Shown piece by piece: positions 24,801-36,660 of a DNA stretch of 64,000 nt. This DNA comes from Stichopus chloronotus. Lineage: Eukaryota; Echinodermata; Holothuroidea; Aspidochirotida; Stichopodidae. Location of the stretch: positions 18,445,911 to 18,509,910 of the forward strand of contig CM037843.1 of assembly GCA_021234535.1 (NCBI GenBank), given 5' to 3'. The stretch's first letter is position 1. Each line of letters opens with the position of its first letter. The position numbers and the translations under genes are program-made. The notes under the pieces were generated by a model. That model made no database searches. It worked only from the letters and a program-made list of their open reading frames with translations, and was not told the DNA's origin.

Positions 24801-27504
24801 TATCTTGTCCCCGGCAACCATAACTTTCAATTAAATCTTAGATAGGGCTATGTATATAACAATTGAAGGAAACTTCAATTCCTTCTAGTATGAGAATAAA
24901 GGAGTGTATTTTGAACAAGCCGAAGATTTGCGATAATATACCCCAACCACTTGTCAGTGAGAGGAAGAAATACAGCACACGAGTGATGTAGTAGGTTGCT
25001 AATGATATGTCTGCCCTGATCAGTGACAAAAACAGGTAGGCCTACTGTTCAACATCCTCGTTGCGTACTCGTCCTACCATATATTTGCGAATATTCGTGC
25101 CGACTTCCGCAGTAGACGCCTTACTATCGCATGGAATCTATTGCGTAAAATGTTGAAAATAACACAAAACGGTAGTAAGTGGTGGAAGTGAGTCTTAAAC
25201 CAGAGGGTCACCATTAGAAAGAAGTGGAAAACTGCAAGTGCACAAACAGAACACTAATATAGCGCAGGGAGAGTGGCAGCTCCCTGCATAATGGTAATGA
25301 GTGGTGGCTATTCTCATAGCAATGTCGTACATTCCCACACTAGGACCCAGTTCTGAGTGAAATAACGAGGCTGTTACTGTTAGGGGCTAAGTCAAGGTTA
25401 CAAGTCTTAAGAAGAAAGGCATCCAACGATTATAGTGAACTTAGCAGAGTTGCACTGCACACGGCTGCTGTGAAAGTAGGATTCACCAATGCCGATATCA
25501 TGCCATTGGCGTCGACAGGGGGCACAAGAGGGCCATACTCCCATGTTCATCCCCCCGAAAAAAATGAAGATAAGTAAATAAAAATGAAAAAAAAGAAGAA
25601 GAAAAGGAAATCATGCAGTACCGAGTGCTTTATGACAGATAGAAGCAATTGTACCTTTACCACGCTTGGAAACCAAGCCAGGCCGTCTTAAAAACTTCTC
25701 CCTTAGGATTAGCAACAGAAGATATCCTATGCATGTAAAATGGGCTAGTGTGACCCTATGGCGTCACTCGTAATGTCATGGCTATGCCTTGCAAACTTGC
25801 ACGACGAGGATAACCTTGTAGGCCTACATTCATGAAAAAACGAACGTTGTGGGTAAGACGGATGAATAATATCAAACGTAACGAAGTAACACAGAACCAA
25901 GAATTTTTTAAGGGAAATACCAGGGTAAATATGGACTTATCATGGTTACTATGGCTTCTCTCGGCTTCCCTATTATAGTGTACCGCACATACTAGAAACG
26001 AGGTACACTTTAGTACCGCCCTATACCACCGACTATGGCAGCATATTTCGTAACTTAGCGAAAGTTAGAATGTGTTCAATGAAACTGCATAAAACTTCAA
26101 TAATATTGAGGAAACAATTCTGAATCCAACAAAATACTGACAACACCATTTCCAAAAGCTTACCTGCGGAACGTGGGGTATTTCCATCCATTTCGTTTAT
26201 TTTTTGAAGGCGTCTCCTTAATTGATGATGGTGCTCCTCTTAGATAGTCTTGCCACAAGTCCGAAATTTCAGTTTCTTCTTATTCTAGTCCCACTCATAA
26301 GTTTTCGAAATGTCTTATTCCGCGCCTGTCAGCCCTGTCAGGCGCGGATCTGTATCACCATTTTCATAGACTGATTTTTTTCTCGTTAATTGGAAAATGT
26401 TGTAAGTTAATGTAAATGTCGTTTAGACAACAGATAAGTACCGTTTCCGGCCATCCGAGGTGTAAGAGGGGGTTGAAAAACCCTAAAATTCTCTTGTACG
26501 ATGATGTTTATGATTGTGTAACAATATATACTTTCAAAAAGTACCTGAAAATGTATCTCATTACGAACTATCACTGATAAGTTTCTTGTTTCGTGTGTTC
26601 ACTTTTCTCTTTTGTGTCTCTTTTCAATGTGTATGTTTTGTTATCTGAAATTTCTTTTGTGTTTATTTTGTTCTTTACATGTTCGGGGTGACAACGTATG
26701 ACAACGTATGACAACATGCTCTCACGAGCTTCTTGTTGTCACTCCACGATCGCTTTTATTTTATGTATTATAATAATTATATTAAATATTTAATTGAACT
26801 GTTGAAGGAGACTGAAATAAATCCGCTAAAGTAGAAGAACAAAAACGTACATCGGCCAAGCCTGGTTTTTAATCTGGGATCTAGAACCACATAAAGTCAT
26901 CCAGAGACATAAAATATTTACGAAAATACGCCGTTATATAATAATGTGGCGTTTTGTAAACTTTTAGATTAACAAAGAATTGATACCGTCACTGACGCAC
27001 ATACTACCATTGAACCGTATAGACAATAGAAACCTGAAAAAGGAGTCTTGTCAATTCAATTCATCAAACTTGGTTACTTGTATGACAATGGTGACGTGTG
27101 TGAAACAGAGTAGCAATAACTTGTAATATCTGTGTGCATTTACATCATTAATATGTCAGTATAAAAGAAACAAATTGCTAATGATTGCTTAATTTCAACT
27201 TTTAGATCATGAGGTTTCCTTTTCCTTTCTTTTGTTCCACTAAGGTGATGCGATGATGTATCATCACAACGATCTCTTCAGAACACACGACCGTCCTAAA
27301 GGGAGTTACTGTCTCTCCGGACATCGACGCAATGGCTGGTGGTATAAATCTTGTTGCAGATCTAATCTGAATGGCGATTATAACGCTCAGGTGGAACCAT
27401 CGTCATTGTGGTGTTGTGATAGGAAAGCGTCAATCTGTTGGAATAATCTCCCTGGATCTGTTCACAATATTCGATATACCGAGATGAAGATTCTTCCTGT
27501 GTAG
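15779..27504 (+). CDS. Secreted fibrinogen-related protein (FREP-like), complete gene
   Basis: Exons are 15779-15878, 16207-16273, 16490-16637, then 19990-20295 and/or 21248-21553, then 24244-24532 and 27245-27504. With one copy of the duplicated exon the protein has 389 residues. Domains in order: signal peptide (about 1-31), a short Cys-containing stretch (32-105), an EGF-like module (about 125-162, ending CKPGYNGDGQNC), and a fibrinogen C-terminal domain (about 166-389) of normal length. That domain shows VYCNMTDEGGWTVFQRR, YKEGFGEPNHEFWLGND, WWYKSC, SNLNG and the terminal EMKILPV. Such proteins are usually secreted lectin-like molecules that bind acetylated sugars or microbes; that role is inferred here. 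Every exon junction keeps frame. The exons are modest in size and introns are up to 3.3 kb. The usual DND-type calcium loop before the last disulphide is altered. Confidence 0.88.
16207..16273 (+). CDS. Fibrinogen-related gene exon 2
   Basis: The acceptor TTTCTTTGCAG follows a TA-rich tract. The exon completes a Lys codon and reads LCDFEEEVSKYRATMLSAYN plus R, leaving two bases (TG) before GTATTT. One Cys; otherwise a charged helix-like segment directly after the signal peptide. Confidence 0.65.
16490..16637 (+). CDS. Fibrinogen-related gene exon 3, Cys-rich linker
   Basis: The acceptor TTTTTCAAG ends at 16489. The alternative AAAG ten bases upstream gives an in-frame stop, so this one is chosen. 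It encodes CDMTTLPTFTSPASSCQNGK and then a stretch with five further cysteines (VFCSNEKNEIEC, ELENCVCHLDF), ending in phase 0 at GTAAGT. The spacing recalls a small TIL/VWC-type disulphide module, but I cannot assign one firmly. Confidence 0.7.
16638..19989 (+). other. Intron 3 of the fibrinogen-related gene
   Basis: No coding exon seen. The stretch 18530-18830 and the stretch 19480-19710 are duplicated, in the same order, at about 20790-21010 and 21015-21245. They belong to the segmental duplication that also copied the next exon. About 640 bp in this copy (18830-19480) has no counterpart in the other. Confidence 0.7.
18530..20450. repeat. Segmental duplication, copy A
   Basis: Matches copy B (20790-21720) in blocks: GCCATGCGCAG at 18582, ACATTGACAGTGCAGCGAT at 18808, the GTGCACATGTTTTCGTTGTT phrase at 19539, the exon, and the intron start after it. 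Two stretches, 18830-19480 and about 19712-19985, interrupt the match and are probably insertions here or deletions in B. Exon identity (about 96%) is higher than intron identity. Confidence 0.8.
19990..20295 (+). CDS. Fibrinogen-related gene exon 4a (EGF-like plus start of fibrinogen domain)
   Basis: 102 codons in phase 0 at both ends. It holds five of the six usual EGF cysteines (residues 29, 35, 44, 46 and 57 of the exon), then SCHDIY and TYTIKPKKCLGLPFQVYC, the first disulphide loop of the fibrinogen domain. The usual first EGF cysteine position is Tyr (TWYD), and an extra Cys lies at position 84 (KKCLGL). The acceptor GGCATGTGCAG follows a purine-mixed stretch with little pyrimidine tract. 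The donor GTAAGT at 20296 is strong. Thirteen nucleotide differences from exon 4b. Confidence 0.85.
20790..21720. repeat. Segmental duplication, copy B
   Basis: Shorter copy of the 18530-20450 segment, with the exon immediately after the conserved GCCAATAT/TTTCACTTTTTCATATTT tract. Downstream, the match to copy A continues for about 120 bp of intron. Confidence 0.8.
21248..21553 (+). CDS. Fibrinogen-related gene exon 4b (alternative copy of exon 4)
   Basis: Same 102-codon, phase 0-0 structure as exon 4a, with a good acceptor (pyrimidine-rich TTTCACTTTTTCATATTTTGCAG context) and donor GTAAGT. All six EGF cysteines are present because position 23 is Cys (TWCD), and the fibrinogen loop has only its usual cysteine pair (KKWPGL instead of KKCLGL). 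Either exon, or both, can be spliced without breaking the frame; including both would duplicate the EGF-like module and the first loop. Confidence 0.88.
21554..24243 (+). other. Intron with mobile-element debris
   Basis: No exon seen. CAGTGGTGTAAG near 22446 followed by G-rich DNA, and CCGTAGCTAGGAACTT near 22751 followed by G-rich DNA, look like ends of CAGTGGCGTAGC-type elements (compare 56411). A 12-bp G run lies at 23392-23403. The open frames at 22361-22625 and 22666-22869 fall in this debris. Confidence 0.55.
24244..24532 (+). CDS. Fibrinogen-related gene exon 5, central fibrinogen domain
   Basis: The acceptor TTTTCCAG leads into VFQRRVNGSVSFHRNWSSYK, then EGFGEPNHEFWLGNDKLYYL, LRVDL, a YAYYDRF strand and YRLSVIRGYHGTA. 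These are in the order and spacing of the fibrinogen C-terminal domain. 289 nt ending with one base before GTATGT. The exon 4 to 5 junction falls inside the conserved GGWTVFQRR motif, in phase 0. Confidence 0.93.
24533..27244 (+). other. Last intron of the fibrinogen-related gene
   Basis: No exon seen. It contains a GC-rich hairpin at 26320-26347 (arms CCGCGCCTG and CAGGCGCGG) and three short direct repeats of ATGACAACGT near 26690-26715. Confidence 0.6.
27245..27504 (+). CDS. Fibrinogen-related gene exon 6, end of fibrinogen domain
   Basis: The acceptor TTCCACTAAG precedes 27245; a split Gly codon then gives GDAMMYHHNDLF. The WWYKSCCRSNLNGDY motif and the terminal EMKILPV stop follow. The calcium loop usually reads like DRDND and then NC; here it is THDRPKGSYC, with most acidic ligands missing. 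Three further cysteines (CC and IC) between SNLNG and the C-terminus are unusual. Confidence 0.93.
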
Positions 27505-27714
27505 ACGTACAACAGACCAACACCATATATAAGCTATCAAAAAAAGAAGAAGAAAAAGAAAAGACAAGACAAGACAGAGCGAATCGATTCAATTCAAATT
27601 TTCTTTTCGTCATTGACAAGGCTCAGAATTAAAATTGTTATGTAATATATATAGTTTACTTTGTTCGATGTTCTTCATACCACAATTTCTGTATCAGTGG
27701 CAAAACATCGTAAT

Positions 27715-27720
27715 AATAAA
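27715..27720 (+). terminator. Polyadenylation signal of the fibrinogen-related gene
   Basis: AATAAA about 210 bp after the stop codon. A genomic run of about 25 A bases at 27772-27796 lies 50 bp beyond, which may also be relevant for cDNA priming artefacts. Confidence 0.5.
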
Positions 27721-28439
27721 GATAATGTTATAAAACCCGTCAATATAGGGTAAATGCAACAACAAAAAACGAAAAAAAAAAAAAAAAAAAAAAAAAAGAC
27801 GACGATGAGCAAACATTTGGCTGTAATATAGGATTCTTAACTTAAAATAATACGAAATTTTCAATTAATTTTCAATTGTTTTGGCAATTTTACCTTCAAC
27901 GTCTCATAATGCATTGCAGTGTGTTTTAATATGTCATTGGTATTATGATAATCGGTCCAGATACAACATACAAATTGCCATTCTTTTCAGGATTGTTTCT
28001 CAAGAGACCAACATCATCAAAACAATGTATGATCCTCAAGTTGAAAAGTTATTCATTGCTATTTTATGACGTAGACATCGGTAATACGTGACCTACAAAC
28101 ATCTGGCCCTCCTCAAAGGTGCACTTCAACCCATCTAAAGGGGGCGTTTTGTTCCAGTTCACTGAAACATGGAGTTCCCATTCACGCACCATGTCGTCTA
28201 CAGTTATTAAACCTACGTTAGACTACAGCCTATACTATAGAACATGTTATGAAGTTGCTCGGTCATCGTTAAGTGATTCTATTATTGGCCTTTGAAACAA
28301 TACACATACAGAGACTGGCTTCCTCATATACGAGCGGCGTTTTGCATCACAATGAAAGTAAAGGAGCAGACTATGTCTTCAGTTTTCATGAATGCGTTTA
28401 AGGATATCATGCTTATGACATGATTAAAAGAAACTTCAA

Positions 28440-28960
28440 TTTTCTAGGTAAAGATATTCTTTTAAGACTTCACAAATAGTTGGTTAGGCCTCATGTTCAG
28501 TATGCAGTGCAAGCTTGGAATACATACTTTTTTAAAGATAAGAATTAAAGAACTTGACAAAGTACAGAGAATGGCTACTAGCAGACTCTAGTAGGTTGAT
28601 AAGTTTGTTAAAGGGAGTTCTATATCATATAAGGTTAAAGTATCTTAATCTCACTTCACTCGATCTGAGGAGACTACGGGATGATCTGATTCAGATTTTT
28701 AACATTGTTCATGGGTATATGTTAAGTTACCTTTTGGTTAATTTCTTTTTAGTTTTGCCAATAATGGTTACACGAGAGGCCATTGCCTCATACTTACAAA
28801 GGTGCACAATAAAATCAATTTACGTCATAACTCTCAAAGGGTAGTTAATGATTTGAACAATTTTGAGTACGTGGCTCTTTATAGAGTTGTGAAATGGCTT
28901 AAGAATGTGTTAGATCATTTCTTTAAGGTTATTAGCAGGGCTTAGGGTTTTGTCTTTTGC
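28440..28960 (+). pseudogene. CR1/L2-like non-LTR retrotransposon relic (end of reverse transcriptase ORF)
   Basis: Read through frameshifts and stops, the translation follows the C-terminal end of CR1/L2-type ORF2: LVRPHVQYAVQAWNTYF, then LNLTSLDLRRLRDDLIQIFN and IVHGY, and in another frame TRGHCLILTKVHNKINLRHN and then RVVNDLNN. Several breaks show that it is dead. The upstream part of the polymerase is absent, as is usual for 5'-truncated copies. Confidence 0.8.
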
Positions 28961-31900
28961 TTTTTTTCCCTTAGGCTCCTATAGATAGGGACGTATTATG
29001 TCCTTCCTGATCAACTTTTTTCAACTAAACTATGCTGATGATGTATGCAAGACCTCGAACCATATGAAAATGTTAACATATAATGATACATATGTACGTT
29101 AGAGGTCGTTATTGAAACTTTAAGCAGAGCCGAGATCGTGTTTTGGGTATGAAAAACTATACAACTGAGATGTTACCTGCAGTGAGATATCGTTTTCCTC
29201 AAATTGAACGTGAATCTGGGAAGAAAAGGCAAATTAATCCAATGCACCTTTAAAAGTATGGATTATTTTTTTAGGGTCCATTACAATGATCTGTTTACCA
29301 AACCATAACACTATAGCCTACTGTATTTAAATATTACAGGCCTATAAATTATCAAACAAACAACATGAAAAAATTGTTTATGTTTACTTGAACCCACGTA
29401 ATTTGTTTCGATGTTTTCTTCAGATGGAACGAAGTTAGGAAACGTTCAACCAATTGTAACAATAAAAAGTGAACTAACGTGTAAGTTATTTGGAGGTATT
29501 AAAGATGAACGCCTATTTGTACCTACTTTAAAAATTGTGTGTTATGTTTACTTATTTTGAACTCATGGACTGGATGTGGCCTATTTTATGGAATTCTGCT
29601 CAAAATACTGCTTTTCTCGATGGCTTTTTAATGAATTTGTACTTAACTTGAACATAATTATTCCTTGGATGGTAGACCATTTGGGATGTTCAAAAACTTT
29701 TAGCTCAAGGTCCTACGTGAACCCTTTAGCCCATTTATAAAATTCTGCAAACTTTCCCCTTCTAAAGATTGTCTTGTACATTGTTGATGGTTTGTCGTAA
29801 TGATATCCTCTGTTAGTGGTAATCTGCAGGGTGTATATGACAGTTGAGAGTTTTACATGCCAAAGGGGATTTCTTATCGAAACATATATTGTGTCCTTTC
29901 AAAATATGCTGATATCACCGATTACAAAAGCCAGATAACCAGTAAATAGGGGATGATATAAGCCTAACAAAAGAAATATTGACAGTGTGCAACAATCCAC
30001 ACTATAATTTTTGCATTTCTTCAAACCTTTAAAAGTCATATCCTAAAAGCAGAAACACAATCAACATATTGCCATTCAGGGTTTCACTCTGCAACTTTTA
30101 AGTGAAGCCATTTCTAATCTTGTGCATGTCACATGATCTTTAAAACTAGTTTGCCAACTTTGCTCTACCAAGAAAACAAAACTTCTTTGTTAATCCATAG
30201 TCGGGAAACATGGCAGACAAGTAAATGATCCTCAAATCAGAAAGGTACGATGATTTCACAAATAACTGTATGTTATGGGACTGCCCCAAACGTTTGCCTG
30301 CCCCTCCCCCCTCCCCCCAGAAAAAATATTCCGTTGCTAATAGTCCGCACAACGAAGGTGTATTACTCATGAACAAGGAAGACTGCATGAAGCTTCATAC
30401 AAAGTTCCACGTAATTTTTTTAATATCAAATATATTTTCTGCCTGAGTTGAGATACAATGACGGGAAGAAGTTAAATTAGGGTCAAGGGGGGGGGGGGGG
30501 AAATGTTTCCTATCACTGTTCCGGCAGTCGTGAAACTGATGTATGACTATCGTAAAGAGTCTCAGGAATATATATATACATATATCTATACGAAGAGAGA
30601 TGTGGGTGATTTGGAATAACAGGCTTCCTCTCCTAATAACTCCTAAAATTAGAAAGAATATAAACATCTTTCGTAGTGGAGGACTCATCATCATGTCGAA
30701 GAATCGAGACGTTTATATCACTCTTGATTAAATTCGGGTATCCCTTTGGCATTAATAGACCTCATCTTACACTAAGACACATGGCACCAGTCATCAGATC
30801 TCGTACTTTATCTTGTAGATGCAATAATAAAATATGTATAACATTGATTGATCATGAATAATTGACGGATTTCACGATATTTCTTTTCATCTGTTGGTCG
30901 TGGGTAGTTATTACATCCCCTCCTAGAGTAAATCTGTTCCTAGATATTCGAAATGACTTACAGCAGTATTAAAATGACTCGAATGTACATGTTTTATTTA
31001 TCATGTATGTGCAGACATTAGCCGCTCTTGTAAATCACTGCATGCTCTCTGCCTCGCAGGGATCATGCGACCACGGCACGCAAACGGTTCCTGAGAGTAA
31101 AAGCTGTGGAAGGAAAAAGGAAAAAATGGGAGAAAAACTTTCAAAGCTGACATACAATTCCATTGCCACAACCAACCCACGGCATTGGTATGAAAGTGTA
31201 ATCGTGTTCAATCTGCATGTACAAACTGCATGTAAACGGAGTGGGCTACATAGATATTGGCTGGAGGAAGAATGAAGAGAAACAAGCCACATAAACTAAT
31301 TAAGGCACACAACCATTCGAAGTTTGTAAGCAATACATATCACCTGATCACATGTAGTAATTCCTGTAGCCTAAAGAGAGGTTTCACGTGACATCATGGG
31401 AGACGTGATATCATGCGCCGTTACCATGGATACTGTGACAATGTATACGCTTTAACTTCCAAACCAAAGAAACGCGCGACAAAGTGCACTCGTGTCTCTA
31501 AAAGCCAGAGAAATAGATGAACGAGATCGACGTAATGGAACAATAAGTGGAGCCCTAGCCCAAATTCTGTATGACAAGAGGCGTTCTCGTGAAACCGCGT
31601 AATACAAATCCAATTAAATGTTTATGATAATATAACTCGCAAACAGCTAAACGATGGACGCAGTTTTCCCTGCATATTTTCAGGTTATCTAAAAAAATCA
31701 AACGGCTACATTTACTTTTGTTTTCCACAAAGATGTAGATGTATATCGAATAAACAAGTTCTTGGGCTGTTCGTGCATTACATACGCCAAATGTTGACGA
31801 CAGAGATGTTTTGCCTTACGCGTAAGACGCCCCCTATTATTGTTCAACTTCATTTGTTCAGTGTAAGAGTACTTACAGTGATGTCTTTCTAGTTTACCTA

Positions 31901-32213
31901 TTTCTATGTTTGAAACCAAAGAGAAGAGCAATCTCGTGACGTTGAATTCCTTTTATTATCAGTGTTAGGCTTATTTCATGGTAATAAATGTTGTTTGAGA
32001 ATGTCCTTGCAATGAAGGCATCCGGTGGCAGGAACTGACACCAACGTCTTGAATAAACAAAAAGAATGTTTAATTGAAGCAGAGCCCCCTCTGTTATGAT
32101 TTGTGATTGCTTTAACGTAAGACGCTATGTGGAGGTATCGTTTTTAGATTATTATACCGGGGTCCGCTAGAGACTTGGTATAAAGTGGGTGTTTCCACTA
32201 TTAACATTTGTAA

Positions 32214-32332
32214 TAGTAATAACGAAGTAGTTCCTCGTAATAACTTATGAGTAACTTCTTAATAACGGATTACTAATCTGCATATCCGCATTACTAATTC
32301 GTTATTACGAATGACTAATTCGTTTATTACTA
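32214..32332. repeat. TAAT-rich foldback (imperfect inverted repeat)
   Basis: The left arm 32214-32244 and the reverse complement of the right arm 32301-32332 agree at 27 of 32 aligned positions. Both contain TAGTAATAA and TCGTAATAAC. About 56 bp lie between. Possibly the core of a small foldback element. Confidence 0.7.
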
Positions 32333-34466
32333 TCATGAATTCATTCACGACCGAACCTCAAAATGATTTTATGATGACTAGGATCTTTTACAGGAGGATG
32401 CTGTAACTCTTGGAAAAAAAATCGTTGACATTTTCTCTCCTTCCACGACCATAAATAATTCTAGCAACACTACTTTGCAAGCACTGTAGCTTTTAATGGG
32501 GGAATCACACGTATCGATTCTGTTCATTACCAGAGAGGTCATAAGGACTTCCACAAGGTCACGAGGAAGATGAAACTTTACAACTGAATGTACCTAATCT
32601 TTCTGAAACATAGATAGAACGGCGCTTATACTTGCAGATCAAAAACAAGGTTTTGATCATTAAGAACACCCAAGTTCTTGCAACAGCAGTTAAGGAGATG
32701 AAATGTCCGTTTGGCATGTTCACACTAAAAATTTCAACTCGCTTCAAAAAAGAATCACTATACCACTATACTATGTCAGGTAATTTCGATTTTGTCAGGA
32801 TTAAGTCTGAGAAAAGAGCGAGACATCCACTGCCCAGCAGCTTTAATGATAATATATATATATAAAATATAAAATCAGAAAAGAAAATTGGCTTTGACTA
32901 AGAAAATGTTTATATTGATTGAGAAACTTCATAAATCTTATAATTAACAGTAAATCCCCCTATGTGTAGTACAATGGGATAGAGAGACCTCATATGTATG
33001 TATGAAATAAGATCGGAAGTAAGATTGATCCTTCTCGAACGCCAAATATAACATCGGTGTCGTCAGAATAACAATTAGAAATACACTCTCTGTCTACACT
33101 ATGCATAAATGTATCACGATGAATTGACCATAGCTCCTACGATTTTACCTGCTAGATTTTGTCATCATAACAAAGGGTAGGACTTGGATGACACTGACGT
33201 TGAGGAACATCTAAATATACGATATTTTGTATAAAAGTCACATCCCCTCTTCGACACTTATGAGTAAAAGTTAAAGAACCTCACGATCTTCGCATGTACT
33301 CCAACAGTAAATTCTATCATATCTCGATTCAATATGCGAACACTTTTGTGGAGGTTGGGCTAATAGAGAGCAAATAGTACTAATGCATAAAGAGTAGAAA
33401 ACAAAAATTGTCCTATGTAAACCGAGGAGAAAGAGGCAAACCAAACCTCAAAATTAATTTCCAAACTTCCGCATGGATCAAGATTTGCGTTTAGTCGGTG
33501 ACGACATGTATCTCAAGACCGCAACTGTTGCCTCATTGGCCCTGAAACAAAATGTCATAAAATCTGCCTGTTTATTTATAAAAACCGAAAAATTACTTTC
33601 AATGACATTTTCTACAAAAAGAGCGGAACCCCACACCTGCTTGCAGATTGCGTCTAAAATATGCATATGCATTTTTATACCATGCCCGATGACACTTCTT
33701 TAAGCAACCAATCGTAAAGCTGAGAGACTGCGAGCTATCCCACGGCGCATAATTTCTAGTTCATAAAAATCAGGTAATTCACTTTATGAGACTTTTAGTG
33801 TTGCAATAAAGTGATATTTTCTAAACAAGTGATAAAAGTGAGATTATTTAACTCTCGTTTTTTTAACTTCCTATTTTGTTTTCCTTTGAAATGATTTCGT
33901 TACTTCGTTGAAACATCACAGCAGAGAGAAGAACATAAAAAGAGGGAAGCCGCTATAGATTGAATAAGTTATGTTGGTCACGGAAGGTAATCATAAAAAT
34001 GACGTATTTGACGGCAACATAAACGTAAACAAGGTACAAACTAGCCTGTCATGCAGTAATGTAATGAACAGATATGTAATATCAGTCAGTCGTGATTACA
34101 AGCCATAAATTAAAACTAACGGGGAAGGGGAGGTAACTGATTAAGTGGCGCTCTTTGACAACGAAATGAAAAGCGTTGCATTAACACTCACATAACACGA
34201 AACTAAAATGCCAGGATAAAAAGGAAGGGAAGAGCTTAGATCATGTCAATGAAAGATATCGTAAATTCGTTCAGTGCGACTCCATGTTTTCGTCACTAAA
34301 GATCTCTTCAGCAGAAACAAAAGGGTCAATATAAATGATTATCGTGATAAGCTATACAATCTCTGATATTGTAGAAAACTTATTCTAGTTTAAAAATGTT
34401 TTGAAAACAAAATATGTCAATGCTTTATCATCGGGGCAAGAAGCGTCATTAAAATATCCGGATGTA

Positions 34467-34600
34467 TAATAAATATATATATGCTATATATATATATATA
34501 TATAGGCTATATATATAGGCTATATATAAAGGCTATATATATAGGCTATATGTATAGGATATATATATAGGATATATATATAGGATATATATATAGATAT
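34467..34600. repeat. TA-rich minisatellite (TATATAGGCTA units)
   Basis: A run of (TA)n followed by units such as TATATATAGGCTA that change to TATATATAGGATA along the array. Simple repeat with a clear variant gradient. Confidence 0.9.
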
Positions 34601-36399
34601 ATTAACCAGTATATACGTCGCTTCTCTCGTGTACATAGGATCGCATATTCATCCGTGATCAGATGGCTCAACCATGTACTGTATTTATCGTGGAGTCACC
34701 CCATGTTATTGTGCCAAATATAATATTGACGTTTTACTGCTACTTTCATACTGTGTTCTTCTAACATACATTTAATACTGAAATAACAAATCCTGCTTTC
34801 AGTTCATATACGTCATAATTCAAAGACGGATACGTCACAGTTACGTCATACGCGCACAGTAGCCGTGAACCAATTCCATGTAGGATAATTTACACCAGTT
34901 TGTCTCGGCATTTGCTTTGCTTGACACTAGGCGTCCGCATAGCTAGATGAAGAATGTCTTTTGTAAAAGCGAAACCCTAACATCAGGTATCCACGGTATG
35001 TTTTCATTGTGCTAAAACCCATATCGCTGTCGTAAATTTACCCTCATCACTTTTCATTAGTCGAAACTTTGCCAAAGTCACCCCACGATATTTGAAGTAC
35101 CTGCAGTCATCGTATACTCGCATGAGCATACCAATCGCACATATGACCGATTACCACAAAAACACTGGTAAATATTACGTCAGCAGTTGTTCGAGTGGTT
35201 AAAACACATTCATATAGAATTGTATCGCATTTAAATGCCGTTGGGTATATCGAACTAGAGGAGTCACGACAGCATGCAAATTCGGAGAAAGAAAGTAAAT
35301 GGCATGTCTGCTAAATTTGTAACCTGTGTTGCGGTTAACCGATTGAACTTAATATGCCATCTTTATTTGATGACGTCTTGATTTTATTGGGTCGATGGAA
35401 GGCACGACAACAAAGTCTTGAATATGGACGATATTATCCCCACAGTTCATGGAATACAGAAAAAAAAACTTTAAAGAAAGTTATCCCCTTCAACACTACC
35501 AGCCGACTACTGCGGTGTAAATCTGACTGAAACTTGTGGTAGGTAGAGAGAAAATACTGAATAGGTTTCATGCACGAGACAGGAATGAATTGTAGAATCA
35601 ATTTCTTGACCATTAAATCGATTGCATTGATACTTATTGCTACTAATCAAAAAACCTAAATGTGGCACTAGCTTTTAATTACATTTAAATTACCTCTTTT
35701 TTCTCAAGAACCATTACAGATGCCCATTGCACCACAAAAAACTGAAAAAAAAGCTTGTTAAATGATGGATTAAACATCAATTATTGTAATACACTACGAT
35801 CATCAACAAAAAAAAAAAATACAATAAGACATTTTGTTAATGATTCCAAACTGGAAGGAAAGGACGGCACTTGAATACAACCACTCTGGAAAAGTTCGAA
35901 TACACAAAGTTATTAATAGAAAACTTATCACAGTGATAAATAATCATGACCTGATGACGTCAGTTGAACGCAATGCATATCTGTAACTTTCCTGCGAATG
36001 TAACATATATATAGGTGAACTGAGTACTCGTTTCACTCTGAGGTCATTTCTTTGAAACCTGATGGTTGAAATTTTTTTTCTTTGCTTTGAATGCATGAAA
36101 TTAATACCAATTGACCTTATGATTACCCTGTTCTGATATACGCCTGTATTATCTTTTCTTTATACGACTCCCTTTTCCTTTCCCCATTCATCAAATCCAC
36201 ACACAACAACAATAAAAAAAATAACTTAAAAAGAAGGGAAAAATTACAACTTCATTGGTCGAGTGACAAGTATTTCAACTTGTCACCATCCACTTAAAGC
36301 CTCCAAAGAAGAAAAAGATGATGGTATTTTTTTTCCTTTTCGTTAATGCAATTGATCCTTCCGTTTACTTTACAGAACATGCATGACTTTGTTGTGCCT

Positions 36400-36660
36400 T
36401 CGAACTCTTCGATGGCACGCCGACTTCTAGAATTTCACCAATCACAGTTTGGGAAGAAAGCGGCGCTCCCTGCAGCCATGTGGGATTACACGTAATACTT
36501 GCTACAAGCCGCGGGCTCGTTTAAAGTCGAATTGCGGGCGGATCAAACTCGAAGGGGTATCCCAACAGCCAGTCAGCTTTGGCATATATTCTTTCGTCCA
36601 CGATATGTGCCTTCGTCGCCGCCGTCGAGAATATCCAAACTTTTGGTGAGGGCGACTTTA
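36400..36660 (+). promoter_or_regulatory. GC- and CpG-richer segment upstream of the homeobox-type exon
   Basis: Clearly higher in CpG than its surroundings, with a CCAAT pentamer (TTCACCAATCACAG near 36436) and a GTGAGG donor-like site near 36645. It could be the promoter or an untranslated first exon of the gene at 37.9 kb. Overlapping open frames here do not resemble any protein I know. Confidence 0.3.

Larger units (their letters stand above)
28961..36400. other. No gene seen
   Basis: AT-rich DNA with scattered short open frames (for example 30395-30694, 31003-31275, 33473-33703), none with a recognisable motif. It holds a 14-bp G run (30487-30500), a TAAT-rich foldback (32214-32332) and a TA-rich minisatellite (34467-34600). 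Stop density is high in all frames. Confidence 0.55.
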
